A DNA stretch of 64,000 nucleotides, from NCBI GenBank assembly GCA_013365325.1, contig JABVXV010000104.1, positions 126,152 through 190,151 of the forward strand, given 5' to 3'. Below the pieces are notes generated by a model. That model had not been told where the DNA came from. It ran no database searches and saw only the letters and a list, made by a program, of their open reading frames with translations. This DNA comes from Dipetalonema caudispina (Eukaryota > Nematoda > Chromadorea > Rhabditida > Onchocercidae). A program made the position numbers and the translations under genes. Shown here piece by piece: positions 1-10,837 of this stretch; the first letter of the stretch is position 1; every line of letters starts with the position of its first letter.

Positions 1-249
1 GGCTTCAATTTTTGCTAATACACATAATATGATTTGTAAAGAGGAAAGGAATTATTTATTGTTTCAGAAAGTGCAATGCTCGATTGAGACAAGACAATGA
101 AAGAAATGAATAAATGAAAAATAAAAAATGAGTTGTTGTGTTGATGATCGATCAAATCCGTCCTGAATGACGACATTGATAATTGTACTTTGGCGTCATC
201 GTTTAAATTTTCATGGCTATTGCAAGCCAACCACAGATCCAAGTTTCAG

Positions 250-3200
250 AGTAGTTGTTGTTGGACCAGAAAACTCAATTAATGATGACACATGGTAAGT
301 GATAATTCAAATTAATACTTTTTTCTAACATTTTCAGAATATTTTTAATAAGGCAAAAAAATTTGTTACAAAAAATTCCTGAAAACTTAATTCATGTATA
401 ATTTAAGTGATTGGATAAGAAAAATTGTTAAGATAAGAATTCCGTGATCGTTTAATCATTCAGTGAAATTTATCAATACTTTTCTGAACTAGATTTTTTT
501 ATTGATATTGGAGTGTTTCTCCTTTCGAAGCAAATATTCCGAACTTTATTTTCAGTTATAAATGAAATTTCATTCTTTTTTTTGTAGCGTTGATGTCCAC
601 TATCAAATTCAGCCAACGTTTGGCTCACGTAATCATTGTCATACATTACTGATAGAAAAAGTTCGAGAACTCGTCTCGAATTATGGATTAACTAGGCGAA
701 TTATTGTTACTTTCGAAGCTGAACTGCAATATCTGATTGCCAAAATTAGGTTGGAAATTTAAATATTTTGTGATAAGAGATTTTGAGTATAAAAGTTTGG
801 CTATAAGAGTAATTGTTTGGCAAATGTTTTACAAAGATAATGACATCCAATTATTCATTTCCTTTATTTGCCACTTTCATCCACCGCAATTGAAATCTTT
901 GAAATTGGATTTAATAGTTAGGCATTATTTTGGTTCATCTAAAATAGCTTTTAGTCTTCCATTTAACCTTTACTCTTTGAAGCAGAAATTTTCTTGTTCT
1001 AGGTTTGAGCTCGGTGTTGAAGGACTTTTGCCAGATCATGTGGAACAAGTTGTGCATATGAAGGAAATGAAACTTATTGCCAGGAGAAATGGCCTTATGA
1101 CATTGAGGCATGTTAATTTATTTCATGTTTACAACTTCAAATTAGCTGAAATTTGAAATGTAGCTAAAATTTATTTTACTTGAAAAATAATTTTTTATTG
1201 AAGGTGAAATCTTACATTCGATAAAATGTGATTGAAATGAGCGATCAAGAATACTTCACTTGAAATACCGTACCAATTTTGAAGAAATAGAAAATACTTT
1301 AGAAATACAATTGTACACTAGTATTCTACACATCTTGTTTTGTTAAAATTTATTAGAAGTTTAAAATTTGCGTAGTCATATAATTTAAGCACTTATTGTC
1401 CGTTCATTACAACAAAAAGTGTCTGATTACATTACAAATGCAAAATAATTAAACATTATGGATGTTTTAGTAATGTTCAGATGAAAGAATAAAACTTGAA
1501 AAATTACCGTATATTCTCTAATCTAAATGTCAACATCTCAATCATTTTTGAAATTGCTAAATAGCGCTTATTTCTAAATAAAAATAATTTGAAAATTTCC
1601 AGTCTAGCTTACTTGGAAAAAAATTTCAGTACTTAAATACCTATTGTACAACTTGGACGTAAAATACTAATTTGGACGAGAATATTACACAGTTCGTATT
1701 CGACCCAATCACTCATTCATTAGTAGTTGAAAATTGTTGAAATTAAAAGCAGATGTTTGAAGCCTTAATGATAGCAAGAAGTCAAAGCAGCATTCGAAAA
1801 CTTCAATAATTTCAAGCAAATGATCAAAAATATTTGCAGGCAAACGACAATTTCTTTAAAAGCTGAACCATCACTTTGGCTCAAACGTATTATCACTCAG
1901 CTTAATGGATTTCCTGTATTTATACGATCATGTGAAGCGAAACATGGGCGTAAAATAACTCGTTACTCAATACATGATCGTGATGAAATGCACTCTTGGA
2001 TTAAAGTATTACCTTTTAGTTCGTCTGAAATACTTTTGAGCTATTTTGATCGATAAAAATTTCAAGAAAATGAAGAAATTCCACTTTTGCATAAAGTCCA
2101 AAATTTTAATTGTCCAATGAATCATTAATTCATTTTAGAGTAAACTGGAAGTTGAAAATAAATATGACAGCGAATTTATTGTTGAAGAATGCCTACGAAA
2201 CGGTTATGAGTTTGTGTCGCTATATTCTAGTTCGGGTTTCATTTGTAAGTTTTTTTTCCTCTTGTTTTCCAGTACTTTTAAAACCTTAGAATCCCATTTA
2301 ACTTCTATTATTAAGTTTCAAAAACAGTTCATCCTAGTAACATTTTATAATTTTTTTTTCACATTTTATAATATTAAATTTTATCATTCCTCTTTGTTAG
2401 ACATCATCAATATTAACTTGATAGTTTTTAGGTACCATAGCAAGAATGAGCGCAGAGGGTACATTATTTGAAAGTATTCGCGATCAAAAGCCATATGCCT
2501 ATGAATATCTTACAGTGGATCAAACGCGAGATATTTTGCCAGGAGTTGAATCATTTGTCCTGCGAACTGCAAAATCCCTTCCTGTATTGCCGAACTCATC
2601 CTTCGTGTTTATTAAGGGATTTTATAAGGTTTACTTCTTAATCGGATGAATGACAAAATTCCAACTCCGTATGATTTGTCATATTCAATTACCACTTCAA
2701 CAATTTATCAGGAAGTGAGGTGAAATGCAGGAATTCACAAATAGATCAGGCATCGCTTCAACCTAACGTCAGTATAATTTATTTGCAAAATATATGATAA
2801 AGTAAGAATCTGTTGATTTCTAATCCATTAATAATTTAAATAAGTTACGCTATCAAATTTCAGAATCACAATGACATTTATTTACTGGGAACCTACTTGC
2901 AACCATTGTGTGATTCTCATCGACGATTAATTGAAGCGGCAAATCATGGAGTAGGATGGGAAATTCTTCTCTTGAACTGTATGGCAGAAGTACTGCAGGC
3001 ATGAGAAATATGAATATTAGCTTCTCTTCAGATTTTTACCAACAAAATAGTTAAAGAAAATTGAGTAACAATTTCAGACAGTTAATCAATCACACGATAT
3101 GCAAAAATCAACGGGAAGTTATCATGTATTGGTGAATTTCCCAAGCATAGAAGGCGTTTTGTTGCATCAGACAAGCATAACAAAACGGAATTCCAATATG

Positions 3201-3691
3201 CGTGTGATTTGGAAAGCTTGCGAAGGTCAAGAATTGACCAGTTGTACATCTTCCGATGATAATATTTTGCAGGTTACCATCCCACTATCAGTTCCTTTTT
3301 ATCAGTAACAGTTGGAACAAAGCATATTTTTTCTTTTTGAAAAATTCTCTTACTAACATTTGGTTGTATCAAGCATATAAAGTGTATTTTCACATAATAA
3401 AATTATAAGTTCCAATTTTTCCTCAAGTAGCAGTAAGTTGTTTATCAATTAATCTACTGAAAAACAAACATACAACACATACTTCGTAAGTGATCGGATT
3501 TGCAAATGATCAAAATGTTGCAGATATTCCTCTCGAATCCAAATCGAGCGGAAATGATCGCTGATGTCCGAGATTTGATAGAAAACACCTACATTGCTGT
3601 TGATCGTTTGGCTGATAAGCACAACTTTTGTAGTGATATACGAGAAAGCGGAAGTAATCAGCTTGTTCGAAGCTTGACAACTTCCGACTAA
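250..3691 (+). CDS. Unrecognised multi-exon gene, 3' part (5' end off the window)
   Basis: I do not recognise this protein. Proposed exons are 250-294, 588-749, 1003-1107, 1840-2005, 2139-2244, 2432-2628, 2864-2998, 3078-3272 and 3524-3691 (stop TAA). Phases agree throughout, giving about 425 visible residues. The first visible exon starts after a tttcag acceptor and its frame enters in mid-codon, so the gene probably continues left of the window; an ATG at 167 in the same frame is an alternative start. The product looks soluble and mostly helical/mixed. There is no signal peptide, transmembrane segment, zinc motif or nucleotide-binding motif. Recognisable stretches include VDVHYQIQPTFGSRNH, LWLKRIITQLNGFPVF and the C-terminal ENTYIAVDRLADKHNF. 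The intron after 1107 keeps frame only with a GC donor (AG|gcatgt), and the one after 2998 may also use one (CAG|gcatga). It converges on the striatin gene, with 1.7 kb between stop codons. Exon content is fairly sure; function is unknown. Confidence 0.7.
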
Positions 3692-3810
3692 CTGCCATGT
3701 TGCATGATCTGCAGCAGTTATCTTTAACCTGCTTCCACAATGCTTCTATATAGACCTTTGTAGTAATCATTGATTCTATAGATCACAATGATAGCGACAT
3801 TAACGTCTCA

Positions 3811-3832
3811 AATATATATATATATATATATA
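3811..3832. repeat. (AT)n microsatellite
   Basis: An uninterrupted alternating AT run of about 22 bases lies 120 bases after the stop of gene 1, probably in its 3' untranslated region or just beyond. Confidence 0.9.
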
Positions 3833-4055
3833 TCAAAAATACTTCAAACTCATCTATTAATTTAAGCTACTGATCTTGGGAATTTATTCAGAATTTGATC
3901 AGCATTTAAGAATTATTTTCTATATAGGAAGGGGGATCTATTCCAATGAAATTAGCTGATTTAGCAAGTAATAAGCAACGAAATAACTCATAACAATCAC
4001 TCCAGAAACACTAATATTATTGTTCGAGCGTTCGGAATCAAGTATTTTCTGCGAT

Positions 4056-4059
<4 letters not shown>

Positions 4060-4091
<32 letters not shown>
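4060..4091. repeat. Poly-T homopolymer, 32 bases
   Basis: An uninterrupted run of 32 T. On the minus strand it reads as poly-A. The exact length is likely to be unreliable, because homopolymers of this length slip in sequencing and assembly. Confidence 0.9.
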
Positions 4092-4092
<1 letters not shown>

Positions 4093-5067
4093 TTTGGTAA
4101 ATGTGCAGCACAGAGGATAAACAATATATTTTGTTTCGTGTGGGAATTTGAGGATGGATTTAGAAAATTTGAACACAAATCAGAAATTAGAAAAAGTAAA
4201 ACAACAAACAAATTATTCCATTTTTGTAAATGATATTGTCAAATTACAATCCAACGACGACAAACGATGACAACCATTGATGCATACTTAGAAATACTTG
4301 GAAGGAAAAAGAAAAGCAGTGAATTCTTTGGAAACAAAAAAAAAAAAGCAAAATGGTAGACTTAAAAATTGCCGCCTGGAAGTGTAAATTTCTTAACATT
4401 TACAAAATAAACAAAAGCAAGCATAAATAATAGATACTCTCTGCCACTGTCAATCTTTCTCTTGTTTTCATCCTAGTACTGCCTCAGTTCTGATATCAAT
4501 ATTTTAAGATGAAAACCCAAAATCATATCAGATGAAGTGATAGAAAACTGCTATCCCAAATGGATTATAAATCCTACTATTCTCTATCCATTTCATAGAT
4601 TTCGAATCCCAAAAACAAATCTGCACTTAATTGCATAAATCTATAACAGAATCAAAACTGGGTTCGAAAAATAAAACTTGGAAAAAAATGCTCCTATGAC
4701 GAGTTGTGGAAGATTACAACGTAAAAACAAATGATGAATAACAAAAATACCACTATAAAGTGCTCAATGAACAAATGAAGTGTACCTAAACAGGGCACTT
4801 GTAAAAACTATTTGAATTTCACAACAAAAATTTTGAACATCGAACAAGAAAATGAACACCCGCAAATATAGAGTGTAAGCATGCAAATGACTTGAATTCT
4901 TTGTATTATGAAAAGTGATCATATACACTTTCTGAATGTTAATTCTACTTTCAGAAAGTTGCTGTGAAAGCATAGACGTTTCTTCTATACAATAATTAAG
5001 GTAAAGGCATGCAAATAATCACAAAGAAATTGCTCGATGTGGGTGTACTGATTCAAGATTATTTAAA

Positions 5068-5073
5068 TTTATT
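5068..5073 (-). terminator. Possible polyadenylation signal of the striatin gene
   Basis: The minus strand reads AATAAA here, about 305 bases downstream of the striatin stop codon. AT-rich DNA yields this hexamer often by chance, so this is only a candidate. Confidence 0.3.
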
Positions 5074-5377
5074 TAAACTGAAATCAAATAAGCATAAGGT
5101 CAGACCAAAATGCAACAATAAAACTTGTGCATAAAAATTTCCAATATCATGCCTACTTCATCAATTGGTAGAAATATTTACAAACTCAGGGAATTCTTAA
5201 ATTTCCCAAGATTATAATTGAGGCAGTTTAAAAAATTATTTCGAATTCAATTAAAGTAGAAACTAAAAAATCCTTGAAGACACATGACAACGAAAAATAA
5301 GAAAAAGTACAGCATTTGATGACTTTTTTACTTGAAACATTCTACAACACAGCAGTCGATATGGAAAACACAAAACT

Positions 5378-8300
5378 TTAAGCGTCAAAACTATTCCCAT
5401 GCAAATATTTCTGAGAACTAAAAACCTTAGCAAGAGCATCGGCACCAGCGGAACCAATCAAAGGCCTACTTGGATGAAATGCAACCGTCATTACAGCGCT
5501 ATCAAACTTCTTGCGGTGTGCCGCAATCTCCTAAAAGTAAAAATATTTCTTCTGATGTAATATTTTCGACATTTATAACCATACATGCATCTGTGCGTGT
5601 AAAAGTTGAAGTCAACTGAATTAAATTATTCTAATGAAAAGGAATGATCCTGCCCTAAGTTCATGCAAAATGAGCACCTGCAAGCAAATCCTTTTCTCCA
5701 TATTCCAAAGACGTAAAGAACCATCATGACTACCGGAAAGCAAATACAGTCCATTAGGATCAATAGCTAAACATGAAATTGCTTCAACATGTGCAACAGT
5801 CCCATGAATCATTTTGCCTGAAAGAACAATATAACTTAAGACAGTAAACTTCATACCAGTAAAGGTTAGCCTACAGAATAACTGATATGACTGACATGGA
5901 CCTCGCACTTTTACTTGTTTCTCCTATGACGAGCAAAATAACGGCCATTGGCAGCAAGAAGAAAACAACTATGCACCAAATTTTAGTTTAGAACTAAAAA
6001 TTTTCAACTCATGTTCATGATAATCAAAAATTTCTGAAAACGGTTCCTCTAAAAAAGAGAAGTCCTATTACCAGTATTGTTATCGAAGTAGCGTATTTTG
6101 CGATCATTGCTAGCAGTTAAAGATACTGACATCGTCGGGTGTGACAAAATTTTCGTAATAGTTCCAGCATCCTCTGAAAAGCTAAACAGTGTTAAATTTT
6201 GTTTTAGAAAGAAAAGTTGCAAAGTTATTACAAATTAGTACCAAACCTTTAGGAAACAATTATGAAGCATATTTTAATTTGGAACAAAAAACTTCGGTTG
6301 ATATTTAAGATAACCGAAAATTTTTAAAAATGGTTTTTCCAGTCAAAGGAAGTCCTCATATGGTTTTGTTTTGCATAAATCTATGAAATATTTCCACAAA
6401 ATAACAACCAGTAGAAGAAATATCTCGAATTTAATTCATAAGCAGAGGAGATTAATAAAGCTCTAGAAACATACCATCACCGAAATCAAATGACAACACA
6501 TTGCAACCGGTTTCGATATCAATAATCGAGGCATATGATAATGTATAAGCTGCTAACAATTGTTGTGGTTCAGTTGAAACAAAGTCGACTGATGTTGGCT
6601 TAATATTTGGCAATGCACCACCAAATGACTTGATAAGCGCATCCGTATTTCCTTAAGATAAGTCACAATATTTAACTATTAACCAAACATGCATCAATGG
6701 AGGGTTTGTTATCCCTTTATTAAATCTCAAACACCAGGAATAGTATAATCGCCAAAATATCTGTGCGATAAATTCCTACTCAAAAAATCGACAGCATTAA
6801 GTTGTATCCATATCTTGTTATCAACAAGTGTCAAGTCGGTATGACCTCGATAGATGCAGATCACTATCTTTCAAAAAATTACCTGGTTCCCAGAGTTTAA
6901 TAGTTCCATCAGCAGATGCACTAACGAGGCGATTATCGGATGAATGAAATGCAACCGACCAGATTGCACTGGTATGACCTTTCAGTTTCTCGCATAACAC
7001 TTTTGAGTCTGCAAGCACGTTTTTATTACTCACCTGCAATATGAAGCGAAAAGAATTGCCTGATACAAGTTCCTTATACACCAAAAAGGATTACAGTTAA
7101 AGTCACATCAATCACAATGACTCCAGCATAGTAACTAATCTACATATCACGATTTGCAGAACCGAACTTCAAGCAAAGAATTCTAAAAGACAACCTGCAT
7201 ACTTCACGCCTCAGTAAATTTTAAACAGAATAAAATCATACCGTATGGTTCATATATATCAGTATTAACTGATGGTACCGACCAGCAACATACAACACCA
7301 TCAAAACCACCAGTGTAACACATGTCACCTGTTGGTGACATATCCATTGAAAGGATCGGTCCACTGAATAAGAAACCATTTACCAAATTAGCAAAAAATG
7401 AATCAGGAGGGAACAAAGTATCATTTAAATTTCAAGTAGAATTACGTACTTGTGACCACGGAACGTATAAGTTGGTTCCAACTCGGTTACTGTAGATTGA
7501 GAATGTGGCGAGATTTGATCTGCAAAAGCAACAATATATAATAAACTTTAGTTTGCAGAAATCACATAAAAGGACTTCGTATCTCATAAGCGGTTTATAC
7601 ATTCCTATAAATGATTGTATTCGAAATTATAAATTACAGTGGATTAAAACGCAGCTAAAGAAACGGATAAACTAGCCACTTACTTCCTTTTAAATCCATT
7701 TTTGTACCGCTACTACCGAGATTCCAAAGCTTCGCCGTGCTGTCTTCACTAGCAGTAATAAGCACCGGTTCAACGGGATGGAATTGCATGGCACGAATGC
7801 TATCGAAATGTGAACGCAGCGTGAATTTCAAATTCCACCGAATATTCGTTGTATCTTCGTCTGGCTGAAATATACTTCAGAATTTGAGAACAGCTATTTG
7901 GAAAACATGCTACGGAATGTATCAAAAGATGATGTAGAAAAATAACAGAAAAAATGTTCTGAAGAAAGATGTTTGAAATTAGACAAAGATACTTATAAAT
8001 AAGGGACAAAAAACATGAAAGTATACACTAACGATAATGAAATCATCTTTAATGTCAACATTTCCTTCATCAGCAATTCCAAGAGCTGCATTGATATCCA
8101 TGAATTCTCGCTTACTTTTGCCACCGAAAAATTGCTGGACATCATCTGCAAAACAAAAGTGAAAAAAGTGATAAAATCTGTCTCATTCTCATTCACATCT
8201 TCCTGAAAAAAAGAAAATGATATATGCACTTCTTTTGTGTCATTTTCTATTTGCTAAAATAAATTTATACGCCACTAGATACTTTTTATTCAGTAGACAA

Positions 8301-10815
8301 GCAAAAATGAACTAAAAAGAGAGCAGTTCTTTTTTTCGAAAAAAGCAGACATGTTGGAAAAAAGGAACTCACCATCAGATGCTTCTTTTTTGACATCATC
8401 CGGTCCTAAGTGAAGTTGATGTGGCGGTCCTCTACCAGATGAAGAATCACTCTGACTATTACTCCGTTTTCTTTCTTGTTCCGATCTAGGAAAATGCAAA
8501 TACAGCTAATTTTTTTTTTATAAAATTAAGGAGCAGTTTTTAGAACAGAAGCCAAATTTTGAAGAATTTCTTACCAAAAGTTACACAAACAATGAAATGT
8601 TTACCTGAACTTTTCCTTCATTTGATCAATAGCACGTTGATTGATGCTCCATTCGCCACTTCCTTCCGCTCGCTTTTTGTTAACACTTGTTTTCTCATCC
8701 TTTAAAAATGAAAACTCTCCAAGCGCATCCACTGTTTCCGGATCAAGAGAATCCTTTTTGTGCCCTTTTCTTCCCTTCTCATCATCTTCCGAATCACTAT
8801 AATTGTTGCCGAAAACAATAAGTATTCAAACACACTTTTTGACTTGGTATTTAAAATTTAAATATGCTAGAATTTAATTAAGCACCTTATAACATACATA
8901 CCTACAGAATTTGTAATAACTGAAAACAAAGTAAATGAAAACACTACCTATCGTCACTTCCAGCTGGTGCGGAATTATCCCTTTTCTTTTTTCGAAGATA
9001 TTGAGCAGCTTCCATAACAGCCCGATCAGTATCTTGAAGAGCCTTCACAGCACTCTGCCGAGAAGCGCTGCAACAAACGAAACTTCACCGAGCTCAGCGA
9101 TTATAGCACACAAAGCATGTTTGATTAGGATGTTATTATGTAATTGCATTTTATACAATGGCTCATGAACTTAAAATATTACTATATCACAAATCTTCCC
9201 TCCAGCTAAAGCTTATGTGTGATTTCTGGATTTGATAATTACTGCACATGATATCGCCACACTGCGAACAGGCAAATAATGCATGCGAAAAAACAATCCA
9301 ATCAGCAAGCACCACTACCTGTTAGAATCAGCTTGCCAATCCGAATTTGACATCAGTCCTAACAAATTTTTAGCCCGAAAAGACCGAACATCCAAAATCG
9401 TCTCACTATAACCAATCTCCTGAAATGCAGTCACGAAATTTTAGGGATGTTATCTTGAGCTTTTCAAATATTCATTGCAAAGAACAAATAATAGTGTATC
9501 AACCTGCAGATATTGCCTCAGCAGAGCTCTTGCATTACGAAAATTGGAGGCGCTATTACATTGCGAGGCGTATGCATCTACGTCAAGAGAAACTTGTTCA
9601 GCAGCTTCTGAAAACAAAGGAAATTCACAATTTTCAAGACACCGGATCATAAAGAACATATAAATTGTGATTCTTGAATTTAAAACACTCTATGTTACGC
9701 ATCAGTTTCGCAACTGAAGTTCATTTCGCACAAACTATATACCTGTCGCTTCATCCGGACTCACTTCATCTTCTGGCTTATCTTGACCATTGTGAGTTAA
9801 GCGATAATTTTTAGCTCTGAAACACTAGTAATGGTGAATTAATGTAATGCATACTTATCACAGAAAGTAATCAATACATGAGTGGAATAATTCTCATAGG
9901 TGAACATACATGCTTTATCCCATGAAAAGTTTCGTGATTCAAATGAAAAATACTTACTGATATATTTAAACGAGGGAATCTAAGCTTTACAGTTTGAACA
10001 ACGCAATTCTTTCTAATTAACAGTAAACTATCCTCGCAATGCGTGCCATATATTAAAAATTAATAAACATGCTAAACATGTGAATAACACAAATATCAAT
10101 CATAACGTTATAAAGAAAGAACTATCGAATACTAATGAATTTGGTAAAAGTCCGACCGTTCTTGTTTTAAACTGTATTCAAGCATTTTTATGCGTCGGAT
10201 AAGATCGGCCTTTAAATTTTCCTGTCCCTTCCGCTCACCATGAAGAAAGCTTATTCGTGCCTAAAAACAATCACGAAAACTATAAGCATTAATATCTTAC
10301 ATGAGAAAATTACAGTTTCTGAAACACTTTTTTAGAGATTTAAGAAGCAAAACCTGCAATTCGGCTCTTTCCATCTCCCACTGCGCCCGATCCATTTCAT
10401 AACGGCTCCATTCATGTTGCAAATAATGCAACACACCATGCATTGTATATGGCACTTTTCGTGACTGTAACAAAGTTGTTCATCAAGAGACGATAACTAT
10501 CATTTACATTTTGGGTGTCAACAACATAATGCCATGTATATATGCTGCTTTTCACGACCACGGGGGACTGTACATCTTTGAATGGTTATCACAGCAAGAA
10601 GGACGCTTACCAGCAAACAGTTGGAAGTCGAAAATAAAAGCCAAAAAATAATTTTCGCTCCAGATACAAAGACATAAAAAAGTTATTGCTTTTGCTCTCT
10701 TACTCAGCAAACTGAATATGAGCAAGCAGCAAATGTCTACCTGTTCATCTCCTTTACAATCCAAAAGGTTTGAATCTTGCTGAACATCGTGTAAAGGATA
10801 CTCATTACTGCTCAT
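5378..10815 (-). CDS. cash-1: Striatin, STRIPAK/PP2A regulatory scaffold (C. elegans cash-1 type)
   Basis: Striatins are B'''-type regulatory subunits of PP2A and scaffold the STRIPAK kinase-phosphatase complex at membranes. Exons in transcript order are 10815-10741, 10464-10354, 10260-10157, 9816-9743, 9607-9504, 9419-9319, 9067-8948, 8796-8605, 8485-8373, 8145-8033, 7864-7684, 7519-7450, 7363-7242, 7008-6883, 6651-6475, 6173-6072, 5817-5678 and 5530-5378. All phases close, giving 725 residues, close to the 700-800 of the family. Residues 29-97 form the hallmark coiled coil (LHYLQHEWSRYEMDRAQWEM, then KGQENLKADLIRRIKMLEYS). A short RSFRAKNLLGL block and an acidic/lysine-rich linker follow. 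WD40 repeats run from about residue 370 to the end, with typical SGSHDGSLRLWN and SAGADALAKVF blades. The start ATG lies just inside an exon that opens with an acceptor. The tail extends about 13 residues past the usual ALAKVF end. Donors at 10156 (gtcgga) and 8032 (gttagt) are weak. Confidence 0.93.
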
Positions 10816-10828
10816 GTCTTCGTTCACG

Positions 10829-10837
10829 TCTGTAATA
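10829..10837 (-). promoter_or_regulatory. Probable trans-splice (or 5' UTR) acceptor for striatin
   Basis: On the minus strand ttattacag sits 13 bases before the striatin ATG. A strong acceptor so close to the start, with no compatible upstream coding exon, fits spliced-leader addition. An upstream untranslated exon is the alternative; the open frame near 11000-11320 does not join in frame. Confidence 0.45.

Larger units (their letters stand above)
3692..5377. other. Convergent 3' intergenic region
   Basis: This stretch separates the stop codons of gene 1 and the striatin gene and should hold both 3' untranslated regions. It contains an (AT)n run and a 32-base T run, listed separately. No open frame with splice signals or family resemblance was seen on either strand. 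Confidence 0.6.

Noticed and set aside
7009..7033. Upstream acceptor (attgcag at 7034) for a striatin WD exon, adding VSNKNVLA
   Set aside because: It puts the exon out of phase with the preceding exon; the inner acceptor cttgcag at 7009 restores phase and matches striatin spacing.
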